Position numbers and translations under genes: made by a program. Shown one piece after another: positions 13,297 to 26,850 of a stretch of DNA of 64,000 nucleotides (positions are counted from its first letter, which is position 1; each line of letters starts with the position of its first letter). The notes under the pieces were generated by a model. It was not told the DNA's origin. It ran no database searches and saw only the letters and a program-made list of their open reading frames with translations. This stretch comes from Cucumis sativus (taxonomy: Eukaryota > Streptophyta > Magnoliopsida > Cucurbitales > Cucurbitaceae): positions 23,610,075 to 23,674,074 of the forward strand of contig NC_026658.2 in assembly GCF_000004075.3 (NCBI RefSeq), read 5' to 3'.

Positions 13297-15391
13297 TCAT
13301 CTTTTCAATGCCTCCGATTTGCAGACTGGGCAAACGTTTTTTATGAGCAGCCATTGTTTTAAGCAATCTGCATGATAATAATGTTTGCAATCAAGGATTC
13401 CAATCTTTGTCCCGTCGTCGATGACATCCTATAAATCCATTCAGGCCACATTTTAAAGGATAATCGCTATCAGTTACATATAGTCCAAATAACTTCTTTT
13501 CTAAACACAAGCAGGAAGTATATTGATGAAGTTACCAGGCATATGGTGCATGAATTTGTTTCCTCATTCATAGAGGTTGCGCCGACTTCTAAATTTACAT
13601 CCCTTGCAGATGGTACAGAAATCCTTGTCTTCAGTAGACTCGTAATTATTTTCTCAGACAACCCAGTTCCGACATAGCCAATCCGTTCCTCTAATTCAAG
13701 AAGCTCCTATACATTGGTATTAAGCATATTTTTATATTATAAAATCAAAGTTCTTCAAACCTGAAAATGAGAATTACTTCACCTCATATGACATGTTTTC
13801 AATATCCAGGCGCATATCTCCGTATGTGTCAGCAAAACCTCCTATATCATTAGAGTCTGAAGCTGAAGCTGACACCCGAGCCCCACGTACAGAGAATTCC
13901 TGCATATACCAACTTCATCTCATCTCATCCCATCAAATTCATCAATATGATATCAGCATGAATTAATAAAATAATGCAGAAATATAAATTTGTATAACAG
14001 AGGCAAAAATATAGAAAAAATAGTTACATCCTCCTCTGGAACTCTCAGTTGATATGTTGAACGGCGTCGAAACATTGTCTCTGGATCAACACTGCTTTGA
14101 TGAAGATTATATGTTATGTGGTCACTAAATGCAAGATCTCTTGTATGCCTAGGCTCTAGCTCTGAATACTGGTGCATGATCCCATAAGCAGAACTCAAAG
14201 GAACCCTTGGTGTAGTAGCTGCTGCTTGGGGATGTAAACTAATATTTTGGCCTCTTTGTCCTTGCAAGTGTGCCTGTGGTAGTGGAACTCGATGACTCGA
14301 ATGCTGGATTATTGTGGAAGGAGGATGCTGAAAATTTGGAGAACTCATCCCAGACATTTCACTAAAACTATGAATTCCTGAATTAAAACTTTCTGAAAAG
14401 CCTCTAATCCCACTGTCCCCTGTCAAGTCGTGAATTGCAATAAACACCAACGTAGTTTAAACTATAATTGACAGTAGAACTCAATATTATACTTTAACAC
14501 AGCATCTCCTAGCATGAAAGTAGTTTGAAAAGAAAAACTTCTAAAGTTCCAGCAACCTAAATGGAAGAAAGGGTAGCATATCTGAAGAAAAATCTTCCAT
14601 GTAACTATGCAACCAATTTCGTCCTGAGAAATAGTTATAAACAAAAATTGAAGAAAAACACAAAAAATGCAATAAATAGATGAACAATCGATCCTTTTTA
14701 ATAGAATGAAGAAGAAAAATATACCATGAATAGGGAAACCACCAGGAGCTAGGTTCCAGGACCAAGTGTTTCGATCTTCAAAGTTCAAATTTACAGGGTG
14801 GTCTAACCAAAGAGCATTGTTAGCTGGCTGTTGGTGCTGAACCATTACGTCTCCTCTAATGAAATGGCTACGAGCATGTCCATGTATTGAATTAAAAGGT
14901 GCATTTAAAGACTCGAAGCTTGCAGAACTATTGGGACCCTGGAAACTCACAGGGAACCCTTCAGAAAATCTTCTCTTGTACGGAAATCCACCTTCAATAA
15001 AATGACTATTCCTGGCATATGTATCTGCAGGATTTCCAATCAATCCATTTCTAGGAGATGGGAAATGCTGATTGTAATTACCATATGGTGAGGTCAGATA
15101 AGAACAGGGATTGGCAGCAGTTGTGACCTGTAAATCTTGAGCACACTGAACCCTAGAACCATTGTGTTGGCTCACTCCATAGAGTATGGCGCCATTAGCA
15201 TGCTCAGGTAGATGTTGAACATCAGGATTCATTGAGTTTCTGGAAGCTGTTACCATCGAATGGCTACTCCACCGTGAGAAGGCTCCCTGGCTAGAAAAAG
15301 AAAGCTCTGGAAGAAGACTTGGTTGATCTAATTCCATATCCATTGCTGGAGGTGTATGACAAGGGACACGAGTGCTTTCCCTTATGTCCAT
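13297..15391 (-). CDS. RING-H2 E3 ubiquitin ligase, TEAR/MBR-type
   Basis: Probable E3 ubiquitin ligase. Five coding exons, 15391-14725, 14419-14028, 13899-13783, 13706-13536 and 13428-13297, join in frame to 492 residues. A long low-complexity region rich in Ser, Asn, Gln and His is followed by the conserved lead-in DMRLDIENMSYEELLELEER (split over the exon 3/4 join). A C-terminal RING-H2 follows: C445-x2-C448, then C463, H465, H468, C471, C482 and C485, with the E2-contacting Trp in LKQW. The layout and length resemble Arabidopsis At3g15070/At1g53190 (TEAR, degrading the TIE1 repressor), and MBR-type ligases are similar. The start MDIREST is my choice. The frame is open upstream to 15559, but that stretch ends in an intron-like acceptor (ttttggttttgag), so the 5' structure is uncertain. 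Confidence 0.88.
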
Positions 15392-16800
15392 GAAAGTGCA
15401 GTTATACCTACTCTCAAAACCAAAAATATGTTTAACATTAGTATTCTGTTGAATGATATCAACAAGCAACATCAAACTTGTCAGATAAGAAAATTCACTC
15501 GATGAACTCATTTTATTAAAATGAAGGGAGATTGAATGTGACAAAGGGAACCATCTCAAGAATAAAAGTACTGAAAATAAGCAAATTTACCTTTCCATAT
15601 GAGAGAAAAGATAAAAACCTTGCAAGCATAACAGATGCTTAAACAAGTAGAAATTTTACTAATGCCAAGGAATATGAATTATACATCATGGAAAAATTGC
15701 ACATTGGCACAAGCTTCTCAAGCACTAATAAGGAGGTAAAGATCAGCACGTCATTGTAAAAAAAAGTAGTGGGGAAAAGGTAACATGAGCAAGCACCTAA
15801 AGAAAACGTTGATGCATCTATTAACCACCAGTACTCTAGGATATCATGTATTTACATTACTTTGGGAGTGTTTTCATTACTCCAACCACAAAAACTTTAC
15901 CCATTTTCTAAATCCATGGGAGATAATCAGCAGGTTTTTGACTTTTCAACATCCAACATCATTCCTAAGATTTATCCACAAAACTGCCAACAATCCCCAT
16001 TCTTTTCGTCTCAAGATGTTCCAATAAAATTACCCTTATCCTTATCTTCAATGCCTAGGATCAATATACAGAAAATATTGGGTGGTGAAATTTTGAAGGA
16101 CAGGAAAAAAAATATATACAATTGGGAGGTTTTATGAGAGAATACACACAATCAATATAAAAATGCTATTATAAATTTCACCAAATTCTAAATTTATATG
16201 AGTAGGCAGGTGGTACAGAAAATGAATTTTATTAAACAGCTTTTACTCGAAGTCCACGCAAAACTCACAAACAACTTAACATTAACAACATCTTAGTTAA
16301 AAAATGTACAATGCATACTAAAATGCAAAGCCAACAACATTCCATCCATACCCATCAACGTTTTCATAAATCCCACGAATAAGGCTTTCAGTTAAACAAT
16401 CTTGCTCCTTGCCCCCATCAATTAAAACCCATAAAGAAACAAGGGAAAGAAAACAAGACCGAGGGAAAATACCCAATGCTCACAATCATACGCCACTAAG
16501 ATTGGCATATTCATCAATTTGGAAGAAATCAGCACCAAACTCCAACAGTTCCCAAGAAATCAAAGAAAGGGTATGCAATAAATTGACCTCAAAGATAACG
16601 AAAATCGTAACTAAGCGCAACAAAAGGGGAAAAAGCAAAGATAGAATCGGTAAAACAAGAGAAAAAGAGCGAAATGGGAGAAGGAACTCACAGTAAATGG
16701 GGGTATGATCGGCGAGAGAGAGTGTGTTGTTGAGAAGTTGTAGATGGGTATTTGTGAATTTAGTCAATCAATAGCATCAAAACGTCCCTCTCCATTTCCC
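15392..16800 (-). other. Probable 5' UTR exon and long 5' UTR intron of the RING gene
   Basis: A CT/CA-rich stretch at about 16693-16790 reads on the minus strand like a 5' UTR and ends in a good donor (ACT|gtgagttcc, GT at 16691-16690). No coding sequence is seen between there and the RING start. A good acceptor (tgcttattttcag) occurs at about 15567. This suggests one or more 5' UTR introns, and the exact join is unresolved. Confidence 0.4.
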
Positions 16801-17724
16801 ATTTTCTCTTCCAGAATTAGATTTCTGATTGGACTCAGCCAACTGTTTTTCTTATGCCCAAAAAAAGAATTGTAATTTATCACTTCATTTAACCACATGC
16901 CTTTTCTTTAAATAAACATAATGTAATATGCAGTTAAAAAGTTTGGATTTTTGAACTATTTACCCTTCAAATTTTTAAAATAGACACTCTAGATATGTTT
17001 TGAGTAAATCTTTAGACGATTGCGAATATTTGATATAATTGTACGTTGATTAATGGAAATCATCCTTCTAACGAAATGTATGGTATAAAAAAGGTAGGGT
17101 GAGTACACTACATTTGAGATGGATTAGATGGTCAATAACCTAAGAGAATAAAGTAGGATAATTATATTAGACTTTATATTTTCCTAAAAGATAGAAATAA
17201 ATGTCTTTTCATAAAAAGTAAGGTAGATTGAATTGTCCATACCAAACAAAACAGGTGAGAAAGAAGGCTCATAATCTCATTGTAAGTGTGGGGTGGTATA
17301 AAGGTTGTTAACTATGGTCTTAGCCTTTCAATATAATAACAAATCCACCCAAGTTGTCTTAGTTTGACCTAAAAATCAAGTGGTATCTAGCAACCATCAC
17401 ACTGATCTTAAGTATTGCAATTGTTGTATTAATAAACAAAAAATGGAACCATTATTTCACTTTTAACTATATTATTCACTTTTAAACTTAAAATCACAAC
17501 ATTAGCACAATACTATTCACTTCAACATCAATAACCAGTAATTCTTTTCGAGCCTGAAGATCAAAATTTTGGCCAAGAACACAGACCAATAGCTTCACTC
17601 ATAATAAAGAATGGAACTCATGCCTTCAAATGCCTGTAATAAATACTCATTCTAAGTTCTATATCAACATGTTACACATTTTTGTAAGATCCAAGTCGGA
17701 TTAAGATATTAGGAGTCTGATTGA
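16801..17724. other. Intergenic, nothing specific seen
   Basis: Flank between the RING gene promoter and the 3' end of the REXO4-type gene. It is AT-rich with no ORF structure, and part of it is likely 3' UTR. Confidence 0.5.
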
Positions 17725-20700
17725 TCATTCAAAACCTCCTCCATCCTTGGATTTCTTCCTTGGCTTGCGTTTTTTCTGCTTCAATTTAAGCTTTTGTTCA
17801 GCTTTAACACTCTTTTCCCACTCTTTTCTTTTCTTCTGATAGAGCAGCATTGCAGAACGAGCATCTTCTACCTACAAAAGAAAGTTACATCCAAATTTCA
17901 CAAATTTATCAAAACAAAATGTCCCATGAAAACATATCAATAATATTAGAAACCAGATGGATAAATTCATTGCAAGCTGTTGGCATAGATAGTAATAGAG
18001 GAAGCCAGAATGATATAATATATGGATTCCCAGAATTTGCAAATTGAGGTCCAGATATGGTACTTAATTTCCACCAAGATGGGAGATCATGGATCTTAGG
18101 ATGAATCCAAGTAACATGGTTGTAAAGTAAAGTTGGACTCTTGGAAGTTGTAACATGGAGGTTAAGTGGGACCCTTGTAAGTTGTAACTACCATAAAATA
18201 TCAGGGGTAGCATAATTTTTTTGGTTAAATTACAAGTTTAATCCTTACATTTTCAAGTTTATGTCAGTCTCTCGAGAGGTAAGTGTTGAACTCTCAACTC
18301 TATAATATTAGGTTATTCACATAGAATATAAAATTAGAAGTGGCTTGAACCCACTATATTTAGGTCCCTTTATTATTTTCATGACCCTTATTGACCATTA
18401 GGTCAACCCAAGTGGTTATATGATCAATACCCCGATTTCTCTCCAGTTTAACAAAAGAGACTAGAAATATAAAAGACGAAAAGATCAGAGAACTTACAGG
18501 ACAGTGCTCCCCATTTTGGATCTCAACACTAAGAAACTCGGCTGCAAGATGGCGGAGAGCTCTTTTACATCCTTCCCTGTTTCATCAAACATTTGAGAAT
18601 ATATGAATTTCGAAGTAGAACTTAAAAGGTAGAAGTTATAAATTACAATGGGGAGCAAATTATTACTTCTGAAAGAATTGGTACTCGGAGGTGTCTCTCA
18701 CATCATTCTTGGGATGACTCAAGAGTAATGCCTGTCAAATCAATAGAGAACTTTAATATAACTTTTCAGGTTTATACTTCAAACCATTTTAATCTAAATA
18801 CCTTGAGATCATTACGCAAGGCATGGCCAACAAGAAGCTTTCCTTTAATCAACTCTGCAACTCTCTTCTGGACAGTTGGAAAATCCTTAGCTGAAATTTA
18901 AAATATTAAATCAATAAGTTAATGACATTTATGAAACCTAAATTAACGTAACGAATATAAATCCTAACTGGAAATCGGAGGATGAAAGACTGATTGGGAG
19001 CAAGAAACCTTAAAAATTCAAATCCCAGACCATCATTAATCAACCTACTCAAAATTCCACTTGTATATTAGTGCAAAGCATTAATTTTCTAACAGATACA
19101 ATGGTATAATCACATAACTAGAAATTAGAGTCTTCAACATTGTTAAAACTTTTTAAGGAAACAGCAGAGTAAACAACAAAATATACATATTAAAAGAAAG
19201 AAGGAAAGCAAATGAGACCTTTCTTCAAGTCGCAGGGTCTTATGCCACTAATTTGGGTCCGAAAGTCAACCACGCGCTCTATCGGGCGTACAAACTCATC
19301 GTATATAACATTCCCCCATTTGTTTACCTGCCATTAATTGGCAGTTCTGTTAGCAACTAATAATATAGAAAAGCTCAACTTCATGCTTTGTTGCTCTAAG
19401 AAGCCGCTACTTATGAGAATGCAAGTTGAACTATCAACCCCTCCAAAAAAAATTAACAACAATAATAACCCATCCTCTTTATTGATTGAAGGAGGTGCAA
19501 AAAGGCTCTCTCTCTATGTGCATGCAAAAAAACCAAATACATGGACACAAATAACAGGTGGTCAAATTAAAAAAGGAATTAATACCAGTGTAACTCGTCC
19601 AAGGGCACTTTTGTTACCTTGACCCACGCCAACCATTTCACAATCCATAGCTACTTCATCTGTAAGACTGGCAAAAGTATAAAGTCAGTACTATCTTCAA
19701 ACTGCATATAAAATTCAATTTTTGCCAAAGATTACAAAAGCAGTAATCAAGTAACTTTGAGCTTTTCTCTTTCTCTCACTCTTCTTCTTGGTTTTTATTT
19801 TTTTTTGGAGAAGCGAAGAACTTAAAGTTAAATCTTTGAACTATAAGATGTAGTACAACATTGTATTTCACAATTTGCCATTTGCCAATACTACAGGATT
19901 AGAAGCCGTACAAAGAACTTGAACTTGATATGTCTAATTCCAAGTGCAATCATAATTTTATAGCATAATTTAGTCACATGAACTTGCTACTTATGATAAT
20001 CGAGGATTGAATTATCATTAAGCATTTATCAATACCTCTCCAGTCGTCGGTGATTAAGTAATACAATTAGAAATATTTTCAATTTGCATCTAAAGTAAGT
20101 GGACAACAATGTACAACGTTCTTCAAGTAATAAAAAATAATTCTAAAAGATTACCTAAAGTCATCATTCACCGGAATGAGAATATTCTTTTGGGAATGAT
20201 TTGACTCCACATCAGATCTTTCCTTGCGTTTCCCTGTAAACTCACGTCGCACTAGTTAACTAAATCACTACATTATGACAACAAAAGCTACGTGGATTCG
20301 TCAGAATGTAACCAAAAAAAGAACTTGTTTGGTTATTCAAACTATTTCATGAACAACGAACTTCCAAATAAAATAATAAGAAAACCCAAGTTCCTAAAAT
20401 GAAAAGCACACTATCTCAAGCGACGATTGCAGCAAAACCCACTTCTCAATTTATTTGCTTGAACTAGTGAAGCTCATACAATCACATAGAAGTAAAGAAA
20501 ATAGGATCGACAGAGTTCGTCGAACAAGAGCATGAAAGTTCATAATGCTCTGTAAACGGGAAGCCACTTTGAACCGAGGGGTAGAAGAAGAACTCTTACC
20601 TAAAAGGGTCTTCGATGAAGCTTCGGATTTCAGGACAGTATTCGAATGATTTGAACCATGGGGGTTCAGCTTCTGCAGGATCAAAATAGATAGAAATCAG

Positions 20701-20825
20701 TGATGGAAAGAGATGGGAAAACAAGGAACGAAGGGAAGAAGAAGAAGAAGAAGTACTTGTTGGAGTAGTGCCCAATTGGGGTTGAGTAATTTGGGTTTAG
20801 GGTTCTTCTTGAGCTGAGATTTCAT
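17725..20825 (-). CDS. REXO4: RNA exonuclease 4-type 3'-5' exonuclease (DEDDh)
   Basis: Predicted 3'-5' exonuclease of the Rex4/ISG20 family, linked in yeast to pre-rRNA processing and probably nucleolar. Nine exons: 20825-20757, 20672-20600, 20233-20155, 19667-19586, 19327-19219, 18890-18802, 18731-18667, 18576-18498 and 17871-17725. They sum to 792 bp, 263 residues, with all phases matching. Catalytic motifs are intact: MDCE (D82, E84) in VAMDCEMVGVGQG, the ExoII block LLVGHALRNDLKAL (D165), and the ExoIII block HCPVEDARSAM (H213, D218). The N-terminus is Lys-rich (MKSQLKKNPK) and the C-terminus very basic (KQKKRKPRKKSKD), which suits nucleolar targeting. Intron 8 (17872-18497) contains repeat-like AT-rich sequence. 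It is the left member of two adjacent DEDDh exonuclease genes. Confidence 0.93.
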
Positions 20826-22870
20826 AGTGTTGAAACTCCCACTTTGATGGCCGAGACGCCGCTTCGGTCGTCTTCTCTCCCGGTGGCCCTAAACCGGAAA
20901 CGAAGGCAAAGGAAGGAGGGCTCTAATTTTTAATTTTTCATCATTTAAAATTATTTTGTTTTTATAATCTCACATTATATCAGTTTTTACCTTCTTTTTT
21001 TCTCTTAGCTTTTGGATTTTAATTTAAATCTCTCAACTATTACAAACACTCTACAAATTGAACTCATTCATTAAGTTTAAATTTTGAATTATATATTGAC
21101 ACATTTATTAATAAAAATTTAAATATACATAACCTTCATAATTCACAGTTTAAATTGAAATTTTAAAATTAAACAATGCCCTTATTATAACTTCAAGTTT
21201 GTATTGGATACTTCTTCAAAAATATAAAATTTACAAATGTAATAAAATTTATCACTCATAAATTATGTTACAAATATTATTGGTCTATCAGTGATAATCA
21301 TAAAGGTCTATCAATCATATAAGCTTATTGATAATAGATTTTGTTATATTTTCAATTTTTAAAAAATGTTACTATACATTTAATTATTATTCTTAAAATT
21401 GTCATAAATTATAATTATCTTATTTGTAAATAATCATGTTTGTTTTGGTTGGAACATTTTCTCACGGATCTAAAAATATTTGAATAACATTGTTGTTTTG
21501 TTATATTTTAAATTTTAATGCTTTAAATCTTATTTTGATCCCTAGACTTTGTATTTGTTTATTTTTGTTTGTAAAAGTTTTTAAAACATTTGTGTTTAGT
21601 CTCTGAATTTTTAAAAAGAACTTACGTTGATCATTGTCGTCAAGAGCTAACTCTTTAGAAAATGATGATGAAATTTATATATTTGGATGACTAGATTCTA
21701 GATTTATCATATTGATTAAGCGTGTCAATGTTTATCTCTACCTTAGAACTTATTTTCTATATTAGATGTTCATAACTTTATTTTGTTTTAGTTTTATTTC
21801 ACATCATCTCGAATGCTAACACCAATGTGCGAGTTCTATTTTATCTTTTTATTCTATTCAATACGCATATGGTTTGCTTTAAGATTTCAATTTTTTAAAA
21901 AACACACATAAAGGGTGCGCGAATCGAAAGGAAATGTGAGAGATTTGAGTTTTTGAGAGAAAAAAGAACAAAATTAGTTTTTTGGTTTATTTGATTAGGT
22001 TTTTGTGTTGGCAAGAAAAACTTATAGAATAAATCAGCAAATTTTCTTGGTTATTTATCTATTTAATTAATATAATTAATGTAGATTTAATTAAAGATTT
22101 AACGTAATCCTAAAACAATGATCATGTAAGCTTTTTTTTTAAGTCTAGAAATTAAAACATACTTTTTTAAAAGGCTTTAAAAACCAAAATAAAACAAAAT
22201 ACAAAAATTAGGGACCAAAATAAGTTTACATTAATAATGCTCTTATGATTATTTGTTTATATATATAACACACCTTTGTTTTTATTAATCTGCACGTGCT
22301 CGCGTATATGAAAAAAAAATTGTTAAAAATGTAAAAATGAGGATGCCCTCAATACATGAATCCATAAAATTCATATTTATAAATTACATCTAAAACTCTC
22401 CCTATGCCCTTCTAAAATGCCTAAAAATCGCCCCAAAAAATAATAATAATTTCATGAAATTGAACCTGACAATTGTGGAATTTTTTAGCCTCTAGTCAAA
22501 TTTCATTATATATAAACAATGTAAGAACATTACGAAACTCACAAATTTCAACTAAATTCTAACTCTAATGTTATTCTTTAAAATCTAAGCAATCTGGTAC
22601 ATATAATATATATATGTTTAATAATTCATTAGTTAAACACATTTGAGAATACGATTTTCTTTTAATGATATTTCAAATGAAACCTCTAAACTTCAAATTT
22701 AGAATTGCAACATATTTCATCTGGTCAAATTTCAACACTTGAAACACATCAGAACTGAATTGACAGATTCATCTACAATTCATGAGATCGAAGTATCTAT
22801 TTTAAAGACTTATCCATTCCATAGATCATCCAGACAAATATGGAAGATAACTTGCTGAAGACAGCCATCA
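20826..22870. other. Intergenic AT-rich DNA between the two exonuclease genes
   Basis: Promoter of the REXO4-type gene (a GC-richer 5' UTR-like stretch at about 20830-20925), then AT-rich filler and the 3' flank of the ERL1-type gene. No further gene was recognised. Confidence 0.5.
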
Positions 22871-25600
22871 CTAAATACGGTTCTCAAAAAGAAACTTAAC
22901 ATGTTGAGGAGATTTAGGATTCCTTCGTGCAGTGACTTGCAAATGTGCTCCATCACCAACCATTCTCTGCAACACTCTCACGATATTCTTTGTATCATCT
23001 ATACCAAGATGATGGCTTCCCACCAAGGGCATTTCGAGTTGTCTCATCATTGTCGCCATTCCCGTTGCCTACCAATTACCATCCAAAGTAAACAACTTCA
23101 TCAATAATTGGTCGTGTAAGATCTGATCTTAGAGAAACTAAACAAATTATGGAGTGTAGCGAACTATAGCCACCTAAAGCAATCAATTACATTAATCATT
23201 ATTATGTTATGTGTAAGTATGACAAAGAACATCATTTTCATTCAAGTCTTTCCCGTGTGGAATAATGAATGTTGAACTCTGTTTTGATCATTCTAAACCA
23301 ATGTATTGTGTTTTGCAATGCTTGTGATATAATCTATACAAGCAGTTGAAGAAAAGTGAAACGATCAGCAGCAGATTGATTTCATAATTCTGACTCCTAA
23401 AAGTAAAATAATGTGTTTCTCTCTTGACAACAGAATAATAAAGCCACTCAAGATGCTACGATCTGTTATTTTGACAGGATTGTTGTACCTTTTTTGTGTA
23501 AAAGTTAAGATAGACATCTTTAATGTTGATCCACTCCATAAAATAGTCAGGAAGTTTCATCTTCGACACGCTACATTGATGTGGGACCTGAGTTTTTATA
23601 TCCCAGTTGCCACTGGTAGAAGTAAAGAGAGAATAAATCATTAGATAATCAAAACTTAACGTTATAAAAGGGTGAAAAGACCTAGTGGTTGCTGGGCAAA
23701 CTCCTGATAGACATACCACATTAACAATATAAAGAAATGAACAATTTAGGAAGGAAAATAAAAGTAGATCAAGAAAATGAGGCTTGCCATGTCACAAATG
23801 CCGCTCGATCAAGAACACCGCCCAGTTCCTTTCTCCATAGCTGATGCTGAACCAGCCAATCCTCGAACTGTTGAATAACATCCTTGTACAGTATGGCTGT
23901 GTCATGCCAGACACTGTGAATTATAATATGGAACTATCAGCTAGTAAAGAAAAGTTACAGTAGAATATTAACAGGAGGTGTCAACATACTGCAGAAAAGC
24001 TTGTCCTATCAAATTAGCATTGGACATGTACATCAATACGTCATGCAATCAGATTGTGAAATACATCCAAAAGTCTATCATGGCCTTGATTGACGGTTGA
24101 TCAATAATTCAGAACAAAATGAATTCACAATAATGTCAAACATTATAAAGCCTTCCCCATACAAGACTAGAAGCCTACCGGTCAACTCCAAACTTGCCAT
24201 ATTTTCCTTCAATGTATTCATTTATTCTCTGTTCACTCATTCTTGATGGCCTAACAAACCTGAGGAAGAATTTAAAGCAATCGTCAGCAAACATGGCAAC
24301 AAAAAAGGAAAAAATATAAATGTCTTGTTCTTAATTACCCAAAGAACTTGTTGAGATTCTTGAAAGTTAAATCATTTTGCATGATTGGGTTACAAACATA
24401 ACAAGCCGATCAATGACATCTCTCATCCATACTTATATTACTCATATGCCCATCAGAAATGTAAGGTAAAGGGGTAGTAAGGCATCAGTATCTAATATAT
24501 TAGTGCGGATACTCAGGTAATTCCTTCTATATTCTCTTTGAGATTATATTGTCTATTAAGAAGAAAAACAGGTAACGGGGAAATATAGAAATGCATAAAA
24601 TACACAATCTGCCAAGTGAAAAAAGAAATTGATGCATAACCAATAGCAAAAATGAGCACGTTATAAAGAAGCATGTAGAACCTGTGGAAAAAACCTGTCA
24701 CACCCATCGTCTTGGCATTTACTAATATGACTGGAAACTCAATAATTTCAACTTTACCCTCCAAATCAAGCACCAGAAAATAATCAAAGTCCTGAGTTCG
24801 CATATGGTTTGACCTAGCAACATCTACCTGAAGCTCCCTGGAGATATCATGATTGAACTTCTTTATGTGGAGTGGATCATCCATCTACACAACATAAGAC
24901 AATAAATATCTAAATTTTTCTGCGAAATTTCAGCTGGGGAAATCCATGAAAACCATCTGAACACACAACATAAGACAAGAGCCTGATCAAATGTGAAAAA
25001 TGGTTGTACATTCGTAAACTTTTATAGAATTCCAATATTTCCTATTTTGTTCAGATGGGATACAGATTATCCAATTTTAGAATTAAAACGATATGTCCAT
25101 TACCTTACCCGTCTAATTCTCAAATTATGGAGTCCCTAATAAAAAATCAACTACTAGACAGCTTAACACGCAGCAAAAACGAGCAAAAGCTCTGTGAGGA
25201 ATATCGTCGAACAAGTGGTGTACAACGCCAAACCAACAACTTAGCATCCACAGTCAAGTAGAATCTTCAATCATTTCACAAAATGGGAGAAAATAAAACA
25301 TAAAAGCATTCGAAAAACGCGCATGCTACAACTAAAACCAGAATTGAAAAATACCATTGTGCACCTGCCATGAGTGAAATACAAACACGTGGGCCTCCAA
25401 CGATTATCCGCCACATCGGGGAATTCAGAGGAAGCTGAAGAAGATGGTTCGTGGGATAAGGGGAAAGCTGAATGGCATCGGATAGAGAAAGGTGTGCGAG
25501 GAGAAGAACAAATTGAGGAAGAGAGAGAGACGGGAAGCAGAGGATGACATGGGATTGAGTAGAATGATGAAAACTTAAGCAGCGAAGCTCTCAGAAACAT
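22871..25600 (-). CDS. ERL1: ERI1-like 3'-5' exoribonuclease, chloroplast ERL1 type
   Basis: DEDDh exoribonuclease of the ERI1 family. Arabidopsis ERL1 (At3g15140) acts in chloroplast rRNA processing. Six exons, 25600-25355, 24884-24682, 24259-24179, 23913-23788, 23612-23489 and 23068-22871, give 325 residues. An upstream in-frame ATG at 25705 would give 360. I prefer 25600 because MFLRASLLKFSSFYSIPC begins a typical Ser-rich transit peptide. A Cys-rich leader (RPTCLYFTHGRCTMMDDP, finger-like) precedes the nuclease motifs: LDLEGK (D122, E124), GNWDIKT (D223) and GSHHLGIDDTKN (H280, D284/D285). Intron 4 appears to use a GC donor (ACATG|gcaagc), because no nearby GT keeps the conserved VTCGNWD junction. 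From the conserved catalytic residues it should be active. Confidence 0.93.
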
Positions 25601-26365
25601 CGAATTGAAATGAAGGGAAGTGAGTGGATGACGTACACACTCCGACGGTCGACCGGAGCCGGGGAAGACGACGGACGTTAGAGTGGTCGAATTCTGGAGC
25701 AGCAAATTCGAGGGCTATTACCCAAAATTATTTTATTTTTATTCATCAACGGCTTAAATTTGAACTTTAGTTTTAAATTTTTTTTATTTTGTTTCAACTT
25801 TTGTGTGTAATAAACATATAAAAATTTTATTTATATTTTTCTAAAGAAAATTGACAAAATACAAAATTCACATTTTAGGTTTTAGGTTTTAATCGTTTCT
25901 ACTTTTTTTTTTTTTTAAGAAAAAAAACCTTATTTTTAATGGTATTTTAAAACTAATTGATTTTTAGATATAAATTTTAATTTTGTATCTAATGTACAAT
26001 TTTGTTTACAGAAAATTAAATTGTTAAATAATCAAAAGTTGGGAGACTATACTATGAAATTGCATGAACTAAATAATACAAATTTCAAATATTAGGAAAT
26101 ATTTTAATAAAAAAACTGTAAATTTCAAATAAATCTATTTTAATTAAGAATTATTTTAAAATGACTAAATTGTTTAAATGGTGAAGGTTTGTAAATAAAT
26201 ATAAAGTTTGGGAAATTGACAAAAATGACCCTCTAACTTTATGTTTGGAAAAGTTAACACTCTTTTATAAACTTGATTTTTTTGGATGAAGAAAGTGAGT
26301 TAAGAAAACGAAACTTAACTTATTCTTTTTCTACTCTATATTATACTTCTATGTCCATTTTTAGA

Positions 26366-26850
26366 TGTTTGGATTTTCAATTTTGAAAATTATAGTTTTT
26401 TATATTACCATAATTATTTTTTCTATCATGATAAATATCAAATTTTAATTCTTTTATTCCCTAACTCAAAAGAAGTACTCCTTCGAGATAATAGATAAAG
26501 AGAAATATGAGCTTAAAGGCTCTCATACCATTAAGGGTTGAAGAACGTACCTTTTTATAGATGATTGAATCTCTCACAAGACCTTCATTAATACAATGAA
26601 AAGAAACCAAAAGTAGTTTATAGGATAGATCCTCTAAAAGACATCTTATCTCTTTGAAATCTTTATCTTCAAAAGGCTTATTTTATCTCTTTGTAATCTA
26701 AAAAACAACCGTACAAACAAACAAAATACAAAAGTAAAACAAACTAAAGTTGAAAATATAAGTCTGCAATTGTCCTCAAGTCATTCTCGATATTGTTTGG
26801 ATTTTCAATTTTGAAAAATATAGTTTTTTTATAATACCACAATTGTTTTT
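26366..26850. repeat. Direct repeats of about 50 bp flanking the LTR relic
   Basis: The phrase gtttggattttcaattttga, followed by tatagttttt and taccataatt, occurs at about 26368-26418. It returns with a few changes at about 26797-26850, bracketing the relic. The repeats are too long for a target-site duplication, so a local duplication is more likely. Confidence 0.6.
26470..26800 (-). mobile_element. Worn Copia-like LTR retrotransposon relic (LTR end plus primer-binding site)
   Basis: On the minus strand a U5-like sequence runs into TGGTATGAGAGCC (26530-26518), which closely resembles the initiator-tRNA-Met primer-binding site of plant Ty1/Copia elements. The sequence to its right has LTR-like texture (CTCTATAAA-type and polyadenylation-like runs). 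No gag or pol coding remains are visible and I find no second LTR, so this is an old, broken fragment. The outer boundaries are approximate. Confidence 0.4.

Noticed and set aside
25601-25705. Upstream in-frame ATG of the ERL1-type gene
   Set aside because: The 35-residue extension does not look like a transit peptide and the next Met does. Kept as an alternative start.
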